Assembly (NCBI GenBank): GCA_045614565.1 | Contig: JAZLDG010000089.1 | Location: 1-37,348 of the forward strand | DNA: 37,348 bases | Direction of reading: 5' to 3' | From: Scatosoma sp045614565 | GTDB taxonomy: Bacteria; Bacillota; Clostridia; Christensenellales; Borkfalkiaceae | Position numbers and translations under genes: made by a program | In this document: positions 22,916 to 30,973 of the stretch, piece by piece | Position numbering within the stretch: the stretch's first letter is position 1 | How the letters are laid out: every line of letters starts with the position of its first letter | Notes under the pieces: model-generated | What the model was told of the DNA's origin: nothing | Databases searched by the model: none | The model's input: the letters and a program-made list of their open reading frames with translations, nothing else

Positions 22916-23805
22916 CACGCGTTAATCTCCATACCAAAATTCCGCATTGCCGCAACCAGCTTTTCACGGTTTTGCGGCTCGATTTTTGTCAACGGAGCGC
23001 GGGGCACGCCTGCGTTAAAGCCGAGAAGGTTGACCGCTTCCTTAACGGGAATAGGGTTGACTTCTACAAAGCAAGCGTTTGCAACGGGCAAAAGCTTGTC
23101 GTTGAGTGCTGCCGCGCCCGCAAGGTCGTTCGCCTTAACGAGCGAACAAAGCGTTTTTACTTCCTTTGGCAAAATGTTGGAAAGCACGGAAATAACGCCT
23201 ACGCCGCCAACGGCGAGAATGGGGAAATTGAGCGCGTCTTCTCCCGAATACACGTCGCATTTTTCACGAACAAGACGGAGCGTTTCCATTGTTTTGCTCA
23301 TATTCCCGCCTGCGTCTTTAATACCCGCGATATTCGGAATATCGGCAATTTTCGCCATCGTGGCGGGTTGAATTTCCACGCCCGTGCGCCCGGGAACGTT
23401 GTACGCGATTACGGGAATTTTCACCGCTTCGCAAATCGCGCGGTAATATTCGACAAGCCCGTTTTGGGTGCATTTGTTGTAATAGGGAGTAACGGCGAGT
23501 AACCCGTCCGCGCCGAAGCGTTCGGCTGCTTTCGCCGTCATCACCGCATCGGCAGTATTATTGCTGCCGCAACCGAAAATAACCTTGGCTCTGCCGTTTA
23601 CTTTCTTTACCGCGTAGTCCATTAAAACGTGTTCTTCTTCAAAACTCATCGTGGACGGTTCGCCTGTCGTACCGAGAAAAACGATTGCGTCCGTACCGTT
23701 TTCGATTTGGAATTCGACAAGCTGACCGAGAACTTCGTAATTCACGCCGTTTTCATCAAACGGGGTAATAAGCGCGGTTGCGCTGCCTTGAAAAAAACCT
23801 TTCAT
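22915..23805 (-). CDS. dapA: 4-hydroxy-tetrahydrodipicolinate synthase
   Basis: The 296-residue TIM barrel condenses pyruvate with aspartate semialdehyde. TTGEPSTM near 46-53 carries the two active-site Thr, VIAYNVPGRTG the catalytic Tyr and substrate Arg, and IAGIKDAGG the Schiff-base Lys. Length is normal. A GGGAGG lies about 14 bases before the ATG, a rather long spacing. The gene sits 37 bases behind asd and overlaps dapB, so asd, dapA and dapB form one riboswitch-controlled operon with consecutive pathway steps. Confidence 0.96.
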   Translation of the reverse strand: MKGFFQGSATALITPFDENGVNYEVLGQLVEFQIENGTDAIVFLGTTGEPSTMSFEEEHVLMDYAVKKVNGRAKVIFGCGSNNTADAVMTAKAAERFGADGLLAVTPYYNKCTQNGLVEYYRAICEAVKIPVIAYNVPGRTGVEIQPATMAKIADIPNIAGIKDAGGNMSKTMETLRLVREKCDVYSGEDALNFPILAVGGVGVISVLSNILPKEVKTLCSLVKANDLAGAAALNDKLLPVANACFVEVNPIPVKEAVNLLGFNAGVPRAPLTKIEPQNREKLVAAMRNFGMEINA

Positions 23806-23842
23806 AATATCAATGTATTCCTCCCGAAATCATTTTTGTTCA

Positions 23843-24922
23843 TTAGTCCATATACCCTTTGGCTGCAAGCAATTCCGCAAGCAATACCGCGCCGCCTGCC
23901 GCGCCGCGAAGGGTGTTGTGCGAAAGTCCGACGAATTTATAATCGAATACCAAATCGTCGCGAAGCCGTCCCGCCGTCACGCTCATACCGTTGCCTTCCA
24001 TTCTGTCAAGCTTGGCTTGCGGGCGGTTGTCTTCTTCAAAATAACGGATAAATTGCGTGGGGGCAGAAGGGAGTGCAAGCTCTTGCGGAACGCCCTTGAA
24101 ATTCGCCCAAGCGGTAAGGATTTCTTCCTTCGTAGGCTTTTTGTCAAAGCTTACGAACACCGCCGCGGTATGTCCGTCGGATACGGGTACGCGCAAGCAT
24201 TGCGCGGTAATTACGGGTCCGTTTGCCGAAACGATTTCCCCGCCTTTAAGTTCACCCCAAATTTTAAGGGGTTCTTTTTCGCTCTTTTCTTCTTCGCCGC
24301 TGATGTAGGGAATGACGTTGTCGAGAATTTCCGGCATCGTTTCAAAGGTCTTGCCCGCGCCAGAAATGGCTTGGTAGGTGCAAACCGCCGCTTGCTTAAT
24401 TCCAAACGCCTTTAAGGGATGTAAAAGGGGCACGTAGGATTGCAGCGAGCAGTTGGATTTTACCGCGATAAAACCGCGTTTCGTGCCAAGTCTTGCCTTT
24501 TGCGAAGAAATGACTTCGATATGATCGGCGTTGATTTCAGGAATAACCATCGGCACGTCGGGGGTGAAACGGTGCGCGGAGTTGTTGGAAACCACGGGGA
24601 CTTCCTTTTTTGCGTACGCTTCTTCCAAAGCGCGGATTTTCGCTTTGTCCATATTCACGGCGCAAAATACGAAGTCTACCTGCTTTGCGATTTCGTCCAT
24701 ATCCGCTTCCGCGTCCATAACGACCATATTTTTATATTTTGCGGGCATTTCGCATTGAAAAGCCCATTTATTGCCTACCGCTTGTTCGTAGGTTTTGCCT
24801 GCCGAACGCGCGGAAGCTGCCAAGACCTTGACGTTAAACCAAGGGTGATTTTCCAAAAGCAACATAAATCGTTGACCGACCATACCCGTTGCGCCGATAA
24901 CGCCGACGTTAAAAGTTTTCAT
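23843..24922 (-). CDS. asd: Aspartate-semialdehyde dehydrogenase
   Basis: The 359-residue enzyme reduces aspartyl phosphate to aspartate semialdehyde with NADPH. GATGMVGQRF at 10-19 is the nucleotide fold, KSNCSLQSY holds the catalytic Cys158 (Ser where most have Thr), GAGKTFE follows, and VPVSDGHTA carries the acid-base His. Sequence style (AVNMDKAK, SNNSAHRF, long insertions) is that of the archaeal/fungal-like branch rather than the E. coli branch. AAGGAG lies eight bases before the ATG. It is the first gene behind the lysine riboswitch. No aspartokinase gene is in the operon. Confidence 0.96.
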   Translation of the reverse strand: MKTFNVGVIGATGMVGQRFMLLLENHPWFNVKVLAASARSAGKTYEQAVGNKWAFQCEMPAKYKNMVVMDAEADMDEIAKQVDFVFCAVNMDKAKIRALEEAYAKKEVPVVSNNSAHRFTPDVPMVIPEINADHIEVISSQKARLGTKRGFIAVKSNCSLQSYVPLLHPLKAFGIKQAAVCTYQAISGAGKTFETMPEILDNVIPYISGEEEKSEKEPLKIWGELKGGEIVSANGPVITAQCLRVPVSDGHTAAVFVSFDKKPTKEEILTAWANFKGVPQELALPSAPTQFIRYFEEDNRPQAKLDRMEGNGMSVTAGRLRDDLVFDYKFVGLSHNTLRGAAGGAVLLAELLAAKGYMD

Positions 24923-24938
24923 AATATTTACTCCTTGT

Positions 24939-24970
24939 AAAAAAAATTAAGACGGGATCAATACCCGTCG
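24939..24970 (-). terminator. Riboswitch-controlled attenuator hairpin before asd
   Basis: On the minus strand GACGGG (24969-24964) pairs with CCCGTC (24956-24951), followed by TTAATTTTTTTT. It lies between the lysine aptamer and the asd start, where the expression platform is expected; lysine binding should favour it. Confidence 0.85.
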
Positions 24971-25019
24971 TGGAAAGCAATCGAAAATCCCCGTTAAATA
25001 TAAGGGAATATAAAACGAC

Positions 25020-25187
25020 TAAATAGCTCTTCACGAAGGGTGACAGTCATACGGGTATTCTCCCGTATGCCCAGCGCGATAGGGCGGAACGCGCTTCGGC
25101 GGAGATACCCTTTCACTTCCGCCCGTGCCGAATTTGCCCAAATCCGTAAAGCGTGAAGGTACTGATGTTCGTCCGCTCCTCTATTTA
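25020..25187 (-). promoter_or_regulatory. Lysine riboswitch (L box) of the asd-dapA-dapB operon
   Basis: The minus-strand leader matches the L-box aptamer in order. P1 is formed by TAAATAG (25187-25181) with CTATTTA (25026-25020). The 5' part has AGAGGAGCGGACG and ATCAGTACC. The core includes GAAGTGAAAGGG and CGCCGAAGCG. A hairpin with arms CATACGGG and CCCGTATG follows, then ACTGTCAC and GAAGAGC before P1 closes. Its length of 168 nucleotides fits the class. It is followed by an intrinsic terminator and then asd, so high lysine should stop transcription. Confidence 0.93.
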
Positions 25188-25195
25188 ATGAATTT

Positions 25196-25224
25196 ATTTT
25201 AACATATTTTCCGCCGAATGTCAA
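25196..25224 (-). promoter_or_regulatory. SigA promoter of the lysine riboswitch operon
   Basis: On the minus strand TTGACA (25224-25219), a 17-base spacer and TAAAAT (25201-25196) place the start near 25189, two bases before the aptamer P1. Confidence 0.85.
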
Positions 25225-25284
25225 AGATTTTTCAAAGATTTTTTATTCTATATCAATTTTATTTAATTTTTTTTAGAAAATTCC

Positions 25285-25313
25285 TTGAAATAATCACAAA
25301 TTTGTAGTAAAAT
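25285..25313 (+). promoter_or_regulatory. SigA promoter of the DUF624-like gene, divergent from asd
   Basis: TTGAAA (25285-25290), a 17-base spacer and TAAAAT (25308-25313). The start is expected near 25320, giving a leader of about 97 bases that contains the inverted pair CGCGCGGCGTTT and AAAACGCG and no recognised riboswitch. Confidence 0.8.
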
Positions 25314-25416
25314 AGAAGTGCGTAAAAATAACGTGCGGCTTTTTTTGCGCGCGGCGTTTGAAAACGCGAAAAACGCGGTATATATTATCGTTACTAATCA
25401 TAGCGGGAGCAAGTTT

Positions 25417-26712
25417 ATGGCGCAACAAAAGAAAGGGTTTATTACCCGTTTATTAGAAGGGAAAGAAAAGAGTGAAGAATACGCGAGAAGTACGCTGCCT
25501 ACCAACCGTTGGCAGTTGTTTTGGGATGTATTCAAGGGCAATTTCGGGAAAATGGTTAAAGTGAATTTGCTTACTTTGATTTTCTTTATTCCCTTGATTT
25601 TCGTAATCGTGTTAAGCGTAATGATGCAAGAGAGCCAAAACCTTTTGTATCCGTTCGGCGCAAACGTCGGCGTGGGTTTCCCCGTCGCGCCCGAACAGCA
25701 GGGCTTGCCCCAAATGCTCGCGCTGTATAATAACTTTACGGTGTATATCGGGATTATCATTTCTGCCGTGATTGCGGCGGTAGGGCTTTCGGGCGGTATG
25801 TACGTCGTGCGGAATATGGTTTGGACGGAAGGTATTTTCGTTTCCAACGATTTTTGGCGCGGGATCAAGCTCAATTACAAAAACGCACTTCAAACGGCGT
25901 TGTTCTTTACGCTCACGTTCACGCTTTGCGGTACACTCATCAATTTGGCGGAATTTACCATCGCTTCGGCGACTATTTCCGAAGCGGAAGTCGTTTGGAT
26001 GCGTATTTCCGAAGTAATGAGCTACGTGATAATCGTAGTCGTTTTAATGATGAGCCTTTGGATGATTGCGCTCGGCGTCAATTATAAATTGAGTTTCTTC
26101 ACGATGATTAAAAACGCGTTCCTGATGACGATCGGTACGCTTCCGCAAACGGTATTTTTCGGCGCGATCGCGCTTTTGCCGTACGCGCTTTTGCTCATTC
26201 CCGAAACGTTCATCGTCACGCTTGCCGTGATTGTGGTTTTGCTCTTCGGGCTTTCCTTTTCCTTGCTCGTATGGCTGGATTTCGCGCAATGGGTATTTGA
26301 TAAATATATTAACCCGAAAATTGCAGGCGCGAAAGTGGGCAGGGGGATTTATAACAAAGACGGCTCGCCTACGCTTACAGGCGACGACAGCGCGGCGGCG
26401 ATCGAATATCAAAGAACGATTTTGTCGTACGGCAGATCGCGCTTGGTGGCAAGACCGATTAAGCCTATCGACGACTCGTTGCAGATTTACGATTTGCCCG
26501 CGTCCTTTACCCGTGAAGACTTAAAGCGTTTGCGCGAAAGCAAACAAAATATCGCAGACGACACCGAAGCGTATGCGGAAGAGCATAAAAACGATTTCCG
26601 TTACGTGGAATATAACAAGCAATTCGACGAACGCGAAAAGGCGTTGCAGGACGAAACGGATAAAAACGGGAAGAAGAAAAAGCGTAAGCCCCCGAAATTG
26701 TTGGGAGAATAA
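25417..26712 (+). CDS. Polytopic membrane protein, YesL/DUF624-like core with charged tail
   Basis: This 431-residue protein has about six membrane segments between residues 45 and 290. The first (KVNLLTLIFFIPLIFVIVL) and the arrangement of short amphipathic pieces around NFGKMVKVN and VSNDFWRGIKLNYKNAL resemble YesL/DUF624 proteins; the similarity is moderate. After residue 290 it is cytosolic and strongly charged, ending in the Lys-rich NGKKKKRKPPK. GGGAG before the ATG at 25417 sets the start; an in-frame GTG at 25318 lies at or before the start of transcription. The methyltransferase gene follows after 11 bases. Function is unknown. Confidence 0.75.
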   Translation: MAQQKKGFITRLLEGKEKSEEYARSTLPTNRWQLFWDVFKGNFGKMVKVNLLTLIFFIPLIFVIVLSVMMQESQNLLYPFGANVGVGFPVAPEQQGLPQMLALYNNFTVYIGIIISAVIAAVGLSGGMYVVRNMVWTEGIFVSNDFWRGIKLNYKNALQTALFFTLTFTLCGTLINLAEFTIASATISEAEVVWMRISEVMSYVIIVVVLMMSLWMIALGVNYKLSFFTMIKNAFLMTIGTLPQTVFFGAIALLPYALLLIPETFIVTLAVIVVLLFGLSFSLLVWLDFAQWVFDKYINPKIAGAKVGRGIYNKDGSPTLTGDDSAAAIEYQRTILSYGRSRLVARPIKPIDDSLQIYDLPASFTREDLKRLRESKQNIADDTEAYAEEHKNDFRYVEYNKQFDEREKALQDETDKNGKKKKRKPPKLLGE

Positions 26713-26723
26713 GGCGCAAGATT

Positions 26724-27458
26724 ATGAATAAAACGGCGGCATATACGAACCTTGCAGAATGGTTTGAATATTTGAACGACGACTGCGACTACGAAAAATG
26801 GTCGCAGTATTTAATTTTGAAGCTCCGCGCGTTTTCGTTGTGCGAAGGCTTGGACGTGGGTTGCGGCGGCGGTTGGTTTACCCGCGCTTTCACCCGCGCA
26901 GGCTACGTAACGACGGGTATGGACGTTTCAGCGGAAATGCTGGATTTTGCCCAACGCAAAGCCTTGCAGGAAGGCGTACGCGGCGAATATATTTTAGGGG
27001 ATATTACGGCGAAAAAACCGCAAAAGAAATTCGATTTCGTAACGGCGATTAACGATTGTATCAATTATATTCCCAAGCAAAAATTAGGGAAAGCTTTGAA
27101 AAACGTTGCCGCAGCGTTAAAAAAGCAGGGCGTGTTTTTATTCGATATCAGCTCGCCGCGAAAATTCAAAGCGAAAATTGCAAATACTGTCAGCGTGGAC
27201 GATCGCGACGACGTGACCTATCTTTGTTTTAATAGAGTAGACGGCGACGAAGTAACGATGGACGTTACGCTTTTTACCCGCAATCAGGACGGCGGATACA
27301 CGCGTAGCGACGAAACGCATAAACAGTATATCTATACGGAGCAGGAAATTATAGCCGCATTGACAGAGAACGGCTTTGAAGTGCTTACGGTAGAAGGACA
27401 TCTCGGCGAAGATAAATCGGAAAGCGATCGGATTTGTTTTCTTGCGAAAAAAGGGTGA
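26724..27458 (+). CDS. Class I SAM-dependent methyltransferase
   Basis: The 244-residue protein has the class I Rossmann methyltransferase signature: motif I GLDVGCGGGWF at 42-52, motif II TGMDVSAEML, ILGDI, and the post-motif region FDFVTAINDCINYI. N-terminal residues YTNLAEWFEYLNDDCDY match small-molecule or protein methyltransferases often seen in Clostridia near hslO. The substrate cannot be deduced. It is the second gene of a probable operon with the membrane protein 11 bases before it and hslO five bases after it. Confidence 0.88.
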   Translation: MNKTAAYTNLAEWFEYLNDDCDYEKWSQYLILKLRAFSLCEGLDVGCGGGWFTRAFTRAGYVTTGMDVSAEMLDFAQRKALQEGVRGEYILGDITAKKPQKKFDFVTAINDCINYIPKQKLGKALKNVAAALKKQGVFLFDISSPRKFKAKIANTVSVDDRDDVTYLCFNRVDGDEVTMDVTLFTRNQDGGYTRSDETHKQYIYTEQEIIAALTENGFEVLTVEGHLGEDKSESDRICFLAKKG

Positions 27459-27463
27459 AAGAT

Positions 27464-28336
27464 ATGCAAAATCTTATACGCACGCTCGTGTTTGACGGGC
27501 AGGTATCCTTGACGCTTGCCGATACGACGGCAATCGTGAAAAAGGGCATACAACTACATAATCTTTCCCGTGACGCCGCGCTCGTGTTTGGAAAAACGCT
27601 TTCAGCGATGACGTTTATGAGCGCGTGCCTAAAAGAAGAAGCGGGAGAAATTTCCCTTTCCGTGAAAACGGAAGGCACGGGGGAAGAAATCGGCGTTTCG
27701 GGTAACCGCCGCTTGCATATGCGCGGATTTATAGCAAATCCCAACGCAATCGGCACGGAAAGAACGGTTTTGGGCGAGTTCGGCTCGTTGACGATTATTC
27801 GCGACGACGGCTACAACCGTCCGTTCGTCGGGGCGTGCGCTTTTCCCAAAACGGGCGGCGTGGACGAAGCGTTTGAGGAATATTACCGTATCAGCGAACA
27901 GCTCCCCACTTATCTCACAACGGCGGTGGAATTTGACGAAAAGGATGAGATTTCGTTCGCGGGCGTAGCCGTTTTGCAGCCTTTGCCCTTTGCGGACGAA
28001 GCCGTTTTGCAAAAAACGCGGGAAACGTCCTTAAAAAACTTGCTCGAAAGCGTGAAAACGCGGGGTGTCGCGGAGAGCGTAACCGCCTTTTTCACGCCTG
28101 ATTTATCCGTTTGGGAGATGCGGGAAGCCAAGTATCAATGTAACTGTTCAAGAAATTATCTTACGCGAGTGTTGGTGTCGCTCGGCGAAGAACAAATGAG
28201 GCAAATCATAAAAGAAGACGGTGCGGTACGCGTGCATTGCCATTATTGTAACACCGATTACCAGTTTACAGAAGAAGATGCGGACGAACTGTTCGCACAA
28301 GGGAACGAAAAAAATGAAGAAAGGAAACGTAGCTAA
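27464..28336 (+). CDS. hslO: Redox-regulated chaperone Hsp33
   Basis: This 290-residue holdase chaperone is activated by oxidation. The zinc-binding redox switch is complete near the C-terminus: QCNCS (CxC) and, about 30 residues later, HCHYCNT (CxxC). The N-terminal domain has RTLVFDGQVSLTLADTT and GTGEEIGVSGN typical of the family. The start at 27464 is chosen because homologues begin at this Met and AAGGGTG lies just before it. It overlaps the next gene by 23 bases. Together with the neighbouring methyltransferase and repeat proteins it may be part of a stress-related unit, but that is inference from position only. Confidence 0.95.
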   Translation: MQNLIRTLVFDGQVSLTLADTTAIVKKGIQLHNLSRDAALVFGKTLSAMTFMSACLKEEAGEISLSVKTEGTGEEIGVSGNRRLHMRGFIANPNAIGTERTVLGEFGSLTIIRDDGYNRPFVGACAFPKTGGVDEAFEEYYRISEQLPTYLTTAVEFDEKDEISFAGVAVLQPLPFADEAVLQKTRETSLKNLLESVKTRGVAESVTAFFTPDLSVWEMREAKYQCNCSRNYLTRVLVSLGEEQMRQIIKEDGAVRVHCHYCNTDYQFTEEDADELFAQGNEKNEERKRS

Positions 28337-30035
28337 AATTGATTTCAGCCGTTCGCGACTTGCGTCGCAAGCGGATAAATACTATAACGAAGGCAACTAT
28401 CTTGCCGCGCTCCGCTTGGCGTACAAGGAATTGTCTATTTACGGCGGCGACGGGGACGTTTACGCCCGTTTTGCGGATATTTACGAAATGATGGGCTTGC
28501 ACGCCTCCGCCATCAACTGGTGGTTTCGCTTTTTAGACGAAGCGGAAGAACAGGATTTGCCCGATATTTACGAAGGGCTTGCCGTCAATTATTTGAATTT
28601 AGGAAATGAAACGCAATCGGCGTACTATTACAACCGCTTGGTGGATACGGACGCGAGCTTGCCCGAAGAAACGAAATTTGACATCGCGGAAACCTTTTCC
28701 AAGAACAAGCATAGCAATTTCCGCGTTACGTACCCGCCCGAACTTGCCGATTTCTCGCAAGAAATGGACGTCGGCGCGGCGGCGTTGAAAATGGGCGATT
28801 GCAAACGCGCGATCGATATGCTTTCGGCGGTGGAAAAAGGCTCGAAGGACTATCCCGCCGCACGGGAAATGCAATCACTAGCCTATTTGTTAGGGGGCGA
28901 TACCGAAAACGCAAAAGCCGTGTGTCAGGAGCTTTTAGCTGAAAAGCCCGACGACGTGCGTATTCTTTCCACGCTCGCGGCGGTATATATGGAAGAAGGG
29001 AATGCAGAAGAAAGCCGCGCGATCGCTTTGCGGCTTTGCGATATTCCCTTGACGAATACGGACGATATCTATAAAGTCGCCACCGTTTGTTGCGAAAACG
29101 AATTGCACGAGCAGGCGTATAAAAAATTTGTGGAAATGGAACAAAAAGCCCCGTACGACGGTAGAATGTTGTATTTCAAGGCAGTTTCGGCGTATAAATG
29201 CGGCTTAATCGAAGAAGCGGAACAGGCGTTTGATACCCTTTGCACTGTCTATCCCGACGCGGAAGTAGCGAAATATTATTTACGCGGTATTCGTGCGTAT
29301 AAAGCGGAAATAGAAAACGGGAATAAAAACGCGGAAAAGCCGCCCGAACCCAATTATTTCTATCATTTGCCGCAGGAAGAGCGGGAATTACGCTGCCATA
29401 CGCTCGTTCGGATGGGCGAATGTGAAAAAAGCGAAGCGGAACTTTTCGGCTTGCTCGCCTTACACGACGGGTATTTCCGTTGGTGCTTCGACGAAATGGA
29501 CGGAACGGATCACGATTTGCAATATCTTGCGCTTGCGTCGGCGGAACGCGTCCGCGCGGACGAATTTATCCGCGAAGTACTGCTCGATTGCGAAGTGTTG
29601 GACATTTTGAAAATCGAAACCCTGCGTATGCTGTACGAGCGGAACGAAGAAATGGAAATCGGCATCGTCTTGTGTCATTTGTACCGACTTTTGACGCTGT
29701 TGCCTATTAAAATCGAAAGGAAACGCCGTAAACGCTTTATCGAAGCGTATGCGAGAGTGGCTTCTAAATTCGTCGTGATCAGCGATACGCACGGCAAAAA
29801 GCTCAAAGATGCGGCAGAAAAACTGTATTTTGCGCTTAAAGACCACGAAAGTTTGGATATGGTGAAGAGTTCGGACGATTGCGCTTGTGCAATACTTCTT
29901 TATTCGGGCTTGAAAGAAATGCGCGGCGGCGTGGAAGCGATTGCTGCGGCGTTTGACGCAAACCCCGACAAGGTACGTGCGTTGCTTGCGGCGGCGCAAG
30001 GCGAAAAGGCTGAAAAAACGAACAAGGAAATGTAA
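28314..30035 (+). CDS. TPR-like alpha-solenoid protein of unknown function
   Basis: The 573-residue soluble protein is built of helix pairs like tetratricopeptide repeats. Examples: ADKYYNEGNYLAALRLAYKE (about 19-38), VYARFADIYEMMGLHASAIN, YEGLAVNYLNLGNETQSAYY, and later VRILSTLAAVYMEEGNAEES and MLYFKAVSAYKCGLIEEAEQ. After residue 350 the repeats fade into an all-helical region with FYHLPQEERELR and a Lys/Arg-rich RKRRKRF. There is no signal peptide or catalytic motif, so a scaffold role is likely. The ATG at 28314 has AAGGGAA before it and lies inside the end of hslO; the longer frame from 28221 would begin deep within hslO and is rejected. Confidence 0.8.
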   Translation: MKKGNVAKIDFSRSRLASQADKYYNEGNYLAALRLAYKELSIYGGDGDVYARFADIYEMMGLHASAINWWFRFLDEAEEQDLPDIYEGLAVNYLNLGNETQSAYYYNRLVDTDASLPEETKFDIAETFSKNKHSNFRVTYPPELADFSQEMDVGAAALKMGDCKRAIDMLSAVEKGSKDYPAAREMQSLAYLLGGDTENAKAVCQELLAEKPDDVRILSTLAAVYMEEGNAEESRAIALRLCDIPLTNTDDIYKVATVCCENELHEQAYKKFVEMEQKAPYDGRMLYFKAVSAYKCGLIEEAEQAFDTLCTVYPDAEVAKYYLRGIRAYKAEIENGNKNAEKPPEPNYFYHLPQEERELRCHTLVRMGECEKSEAELFGLLALHDGYFRWCFDEMDGTDHDLQYLALASAERVRADEFIREVLLDCEVLDILKIETLRMLYERNEEMEIGIVLCHLYRLLTLLPIKIERKRRKRFIEAYARVASKFVVISDTHGKKLKDAAEKLYFALKDHESLDMVKSSDDCACAILLYSGLKEMRGGVEAIAAAFDANPDKVRALLAAAQGEKAEKTNKEM

Positions 30036-30039
30036 AAAA

Positions 30040-30864
30040 ATGAAGCTTGTGGATTTTGACGGACTGTTCGACGAGAAGCTCGCGCAGTTTATGGAAGAAA
30101 ATAAAAATAAATACACCGAAAAGCAATGGGAAGACATCATTCCCAAGCTGTATAAAAAATTCGGCGATACGTACGTGGCGAAGGTGAAATGCACGCCCAA
30201 GGAATATTACGCAAAGGCGACGGATTACGAACTTGTGGAGCTTTTGCGTGCGCATTTGCGCGAAAACGTGCCGACGCCCGAATTTTTATGCGCGGAGCTA
30301 GAAAACCGCGACGTCACGCAAGCGTTGCTTCCTATGCTGTTTGACGAAGATACGGGCGCGGTTTCCTATGCTATCAATTTAATCGGCGACGATACCCGCG
30401 CATTCGATACCTATTTCAAACTTTTAGCGGAAAACCTTGCCGATGAAGACGTGCGAAGCGATATCACGGATATTTTCCGCTTACACGCGGACGAAGAAAA
30501 GGAACGTTTTTTACAAGCGTACGCAAACGGTGTTGCCAAAGAATACGCGCTCGAAATTCTCTCTCGCGTGAAAACGCGCGACGAACGCGTGTTCGAGCTT
30601 TTGCTTTCCGCATTCCGTTCGGGGGAAGAAACGCCGATGCGCGCAGGATATCTCGCCGCGTACGGCGACGAACGCGCCCTTCCTTATTTAATGGATAAAA
30701 TCGAAGATAGAACGATCGGCTTTATCGAGTTCCAAGAGCTCAAATACGCCATCGAAGCGTTGGGCGGCGAATACGACGAGCCGCGCACCTTTGAAGACGA
30801 TAAAGATTATCTTGCCGTAGAAGCGGCGGCAAGCCGAATAAAAACGGACGAGCCTGCGTCTTAA
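30040..30864 (+). CDS. Helical repeat (HEAT-like) protein of unknown function
   Basis: The protein has 274 residues, is acidic and predicted helical throughout. An N-terminal part of about 70 residues (FDEKLAQFMEENKNKY, TEKQWEDIIPKLYKKFGDTY) precedes helix pairs with HEAT-like spacing, clearest in YLAAYGDERALPYLMDKIED near 215-235. No catalytic residues, signal or membrane segments are seen. It starts four bases after the TPR-like gene with AAGGAA as binding site, so the two solenoid proteins are co-translated and may form a complex. The pair separates hslO from spoIVA. A strong hairpin follows. Confidence 0.75.
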   Translation: MKLVDFDGLFDEKLAQFMEENKNKYTEKQWEDIIPKLYKKFGDTYVAKVKCTPKEYYAKATDYELVELLRAHLRENVPTPEFLCAELENRDVTQALLPMLFDEDTGAVSYAINLIGDDTRAFDTYFKLLAENLADEDVRSDITDIFRLHADEEKERFLQAYANGVAKEYALEILSRVKTRDERVFELLLSAFRSGEETPMRAGYLAAYGDERALPYLMDKIEDRTIGFIEFQELKYAIEALGGEYDEPRTFEDDKDYLAVEAAASRIKTDEPAS

Positions 30865-30870
30865 AAAAGG

Positions 30871-30899
30871 TAATAAGTGTATATTTCCCCGCATATAGT
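30871..30899 (+). promoter_or_regulatory. Possible SigE promoter of spoIVA
   Basis: TAATAAG (30871-30877) matches five of seven bases of the SigE -35 consensus KMATATT. After 14 bases, CATATAGT (30892-30899) matches six of eight of CATACAHT. In B. subtilis spoIVA is under SigE. The -10 lies inside the left arm of a terminator hairpin. Confidence 0.35.
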
Positions 30900-30934
30900 A
30901 AATCGTACGAGATTTGCTTGCGGGGATTTTTTTA
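30887..30934 (+). terminator. Terminator before spoIVA
   Basis: CCCCGCA (30887-30893) with TGCGGGG, and AGTAAATC with GATTTGCT inside it, form a long stem followed by ATTTTTTTAA. It ends transcripts of the operon running from 25320 through the solenoid-protein genes. Confidence 0.85.
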
Positions 30935-30973
30935 ATAATATACTGTCCGCGCAATCACGATGGGAGGTCGTTG

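Noticed and set aside
25318..25416. Upstream extension of the DUF624-like protein from a GTG at 25318
   Set aside because: The predicted transcription start is at about 25320, there is no binding site, and ATG 25417 has GGGAG at good spacing.
27497..27508. GGGCAGGTATCC near the start of hslO
   Set aside because: It diverges after nine or ten bases and encodes a family-typical Gly-Gln-Val segment.
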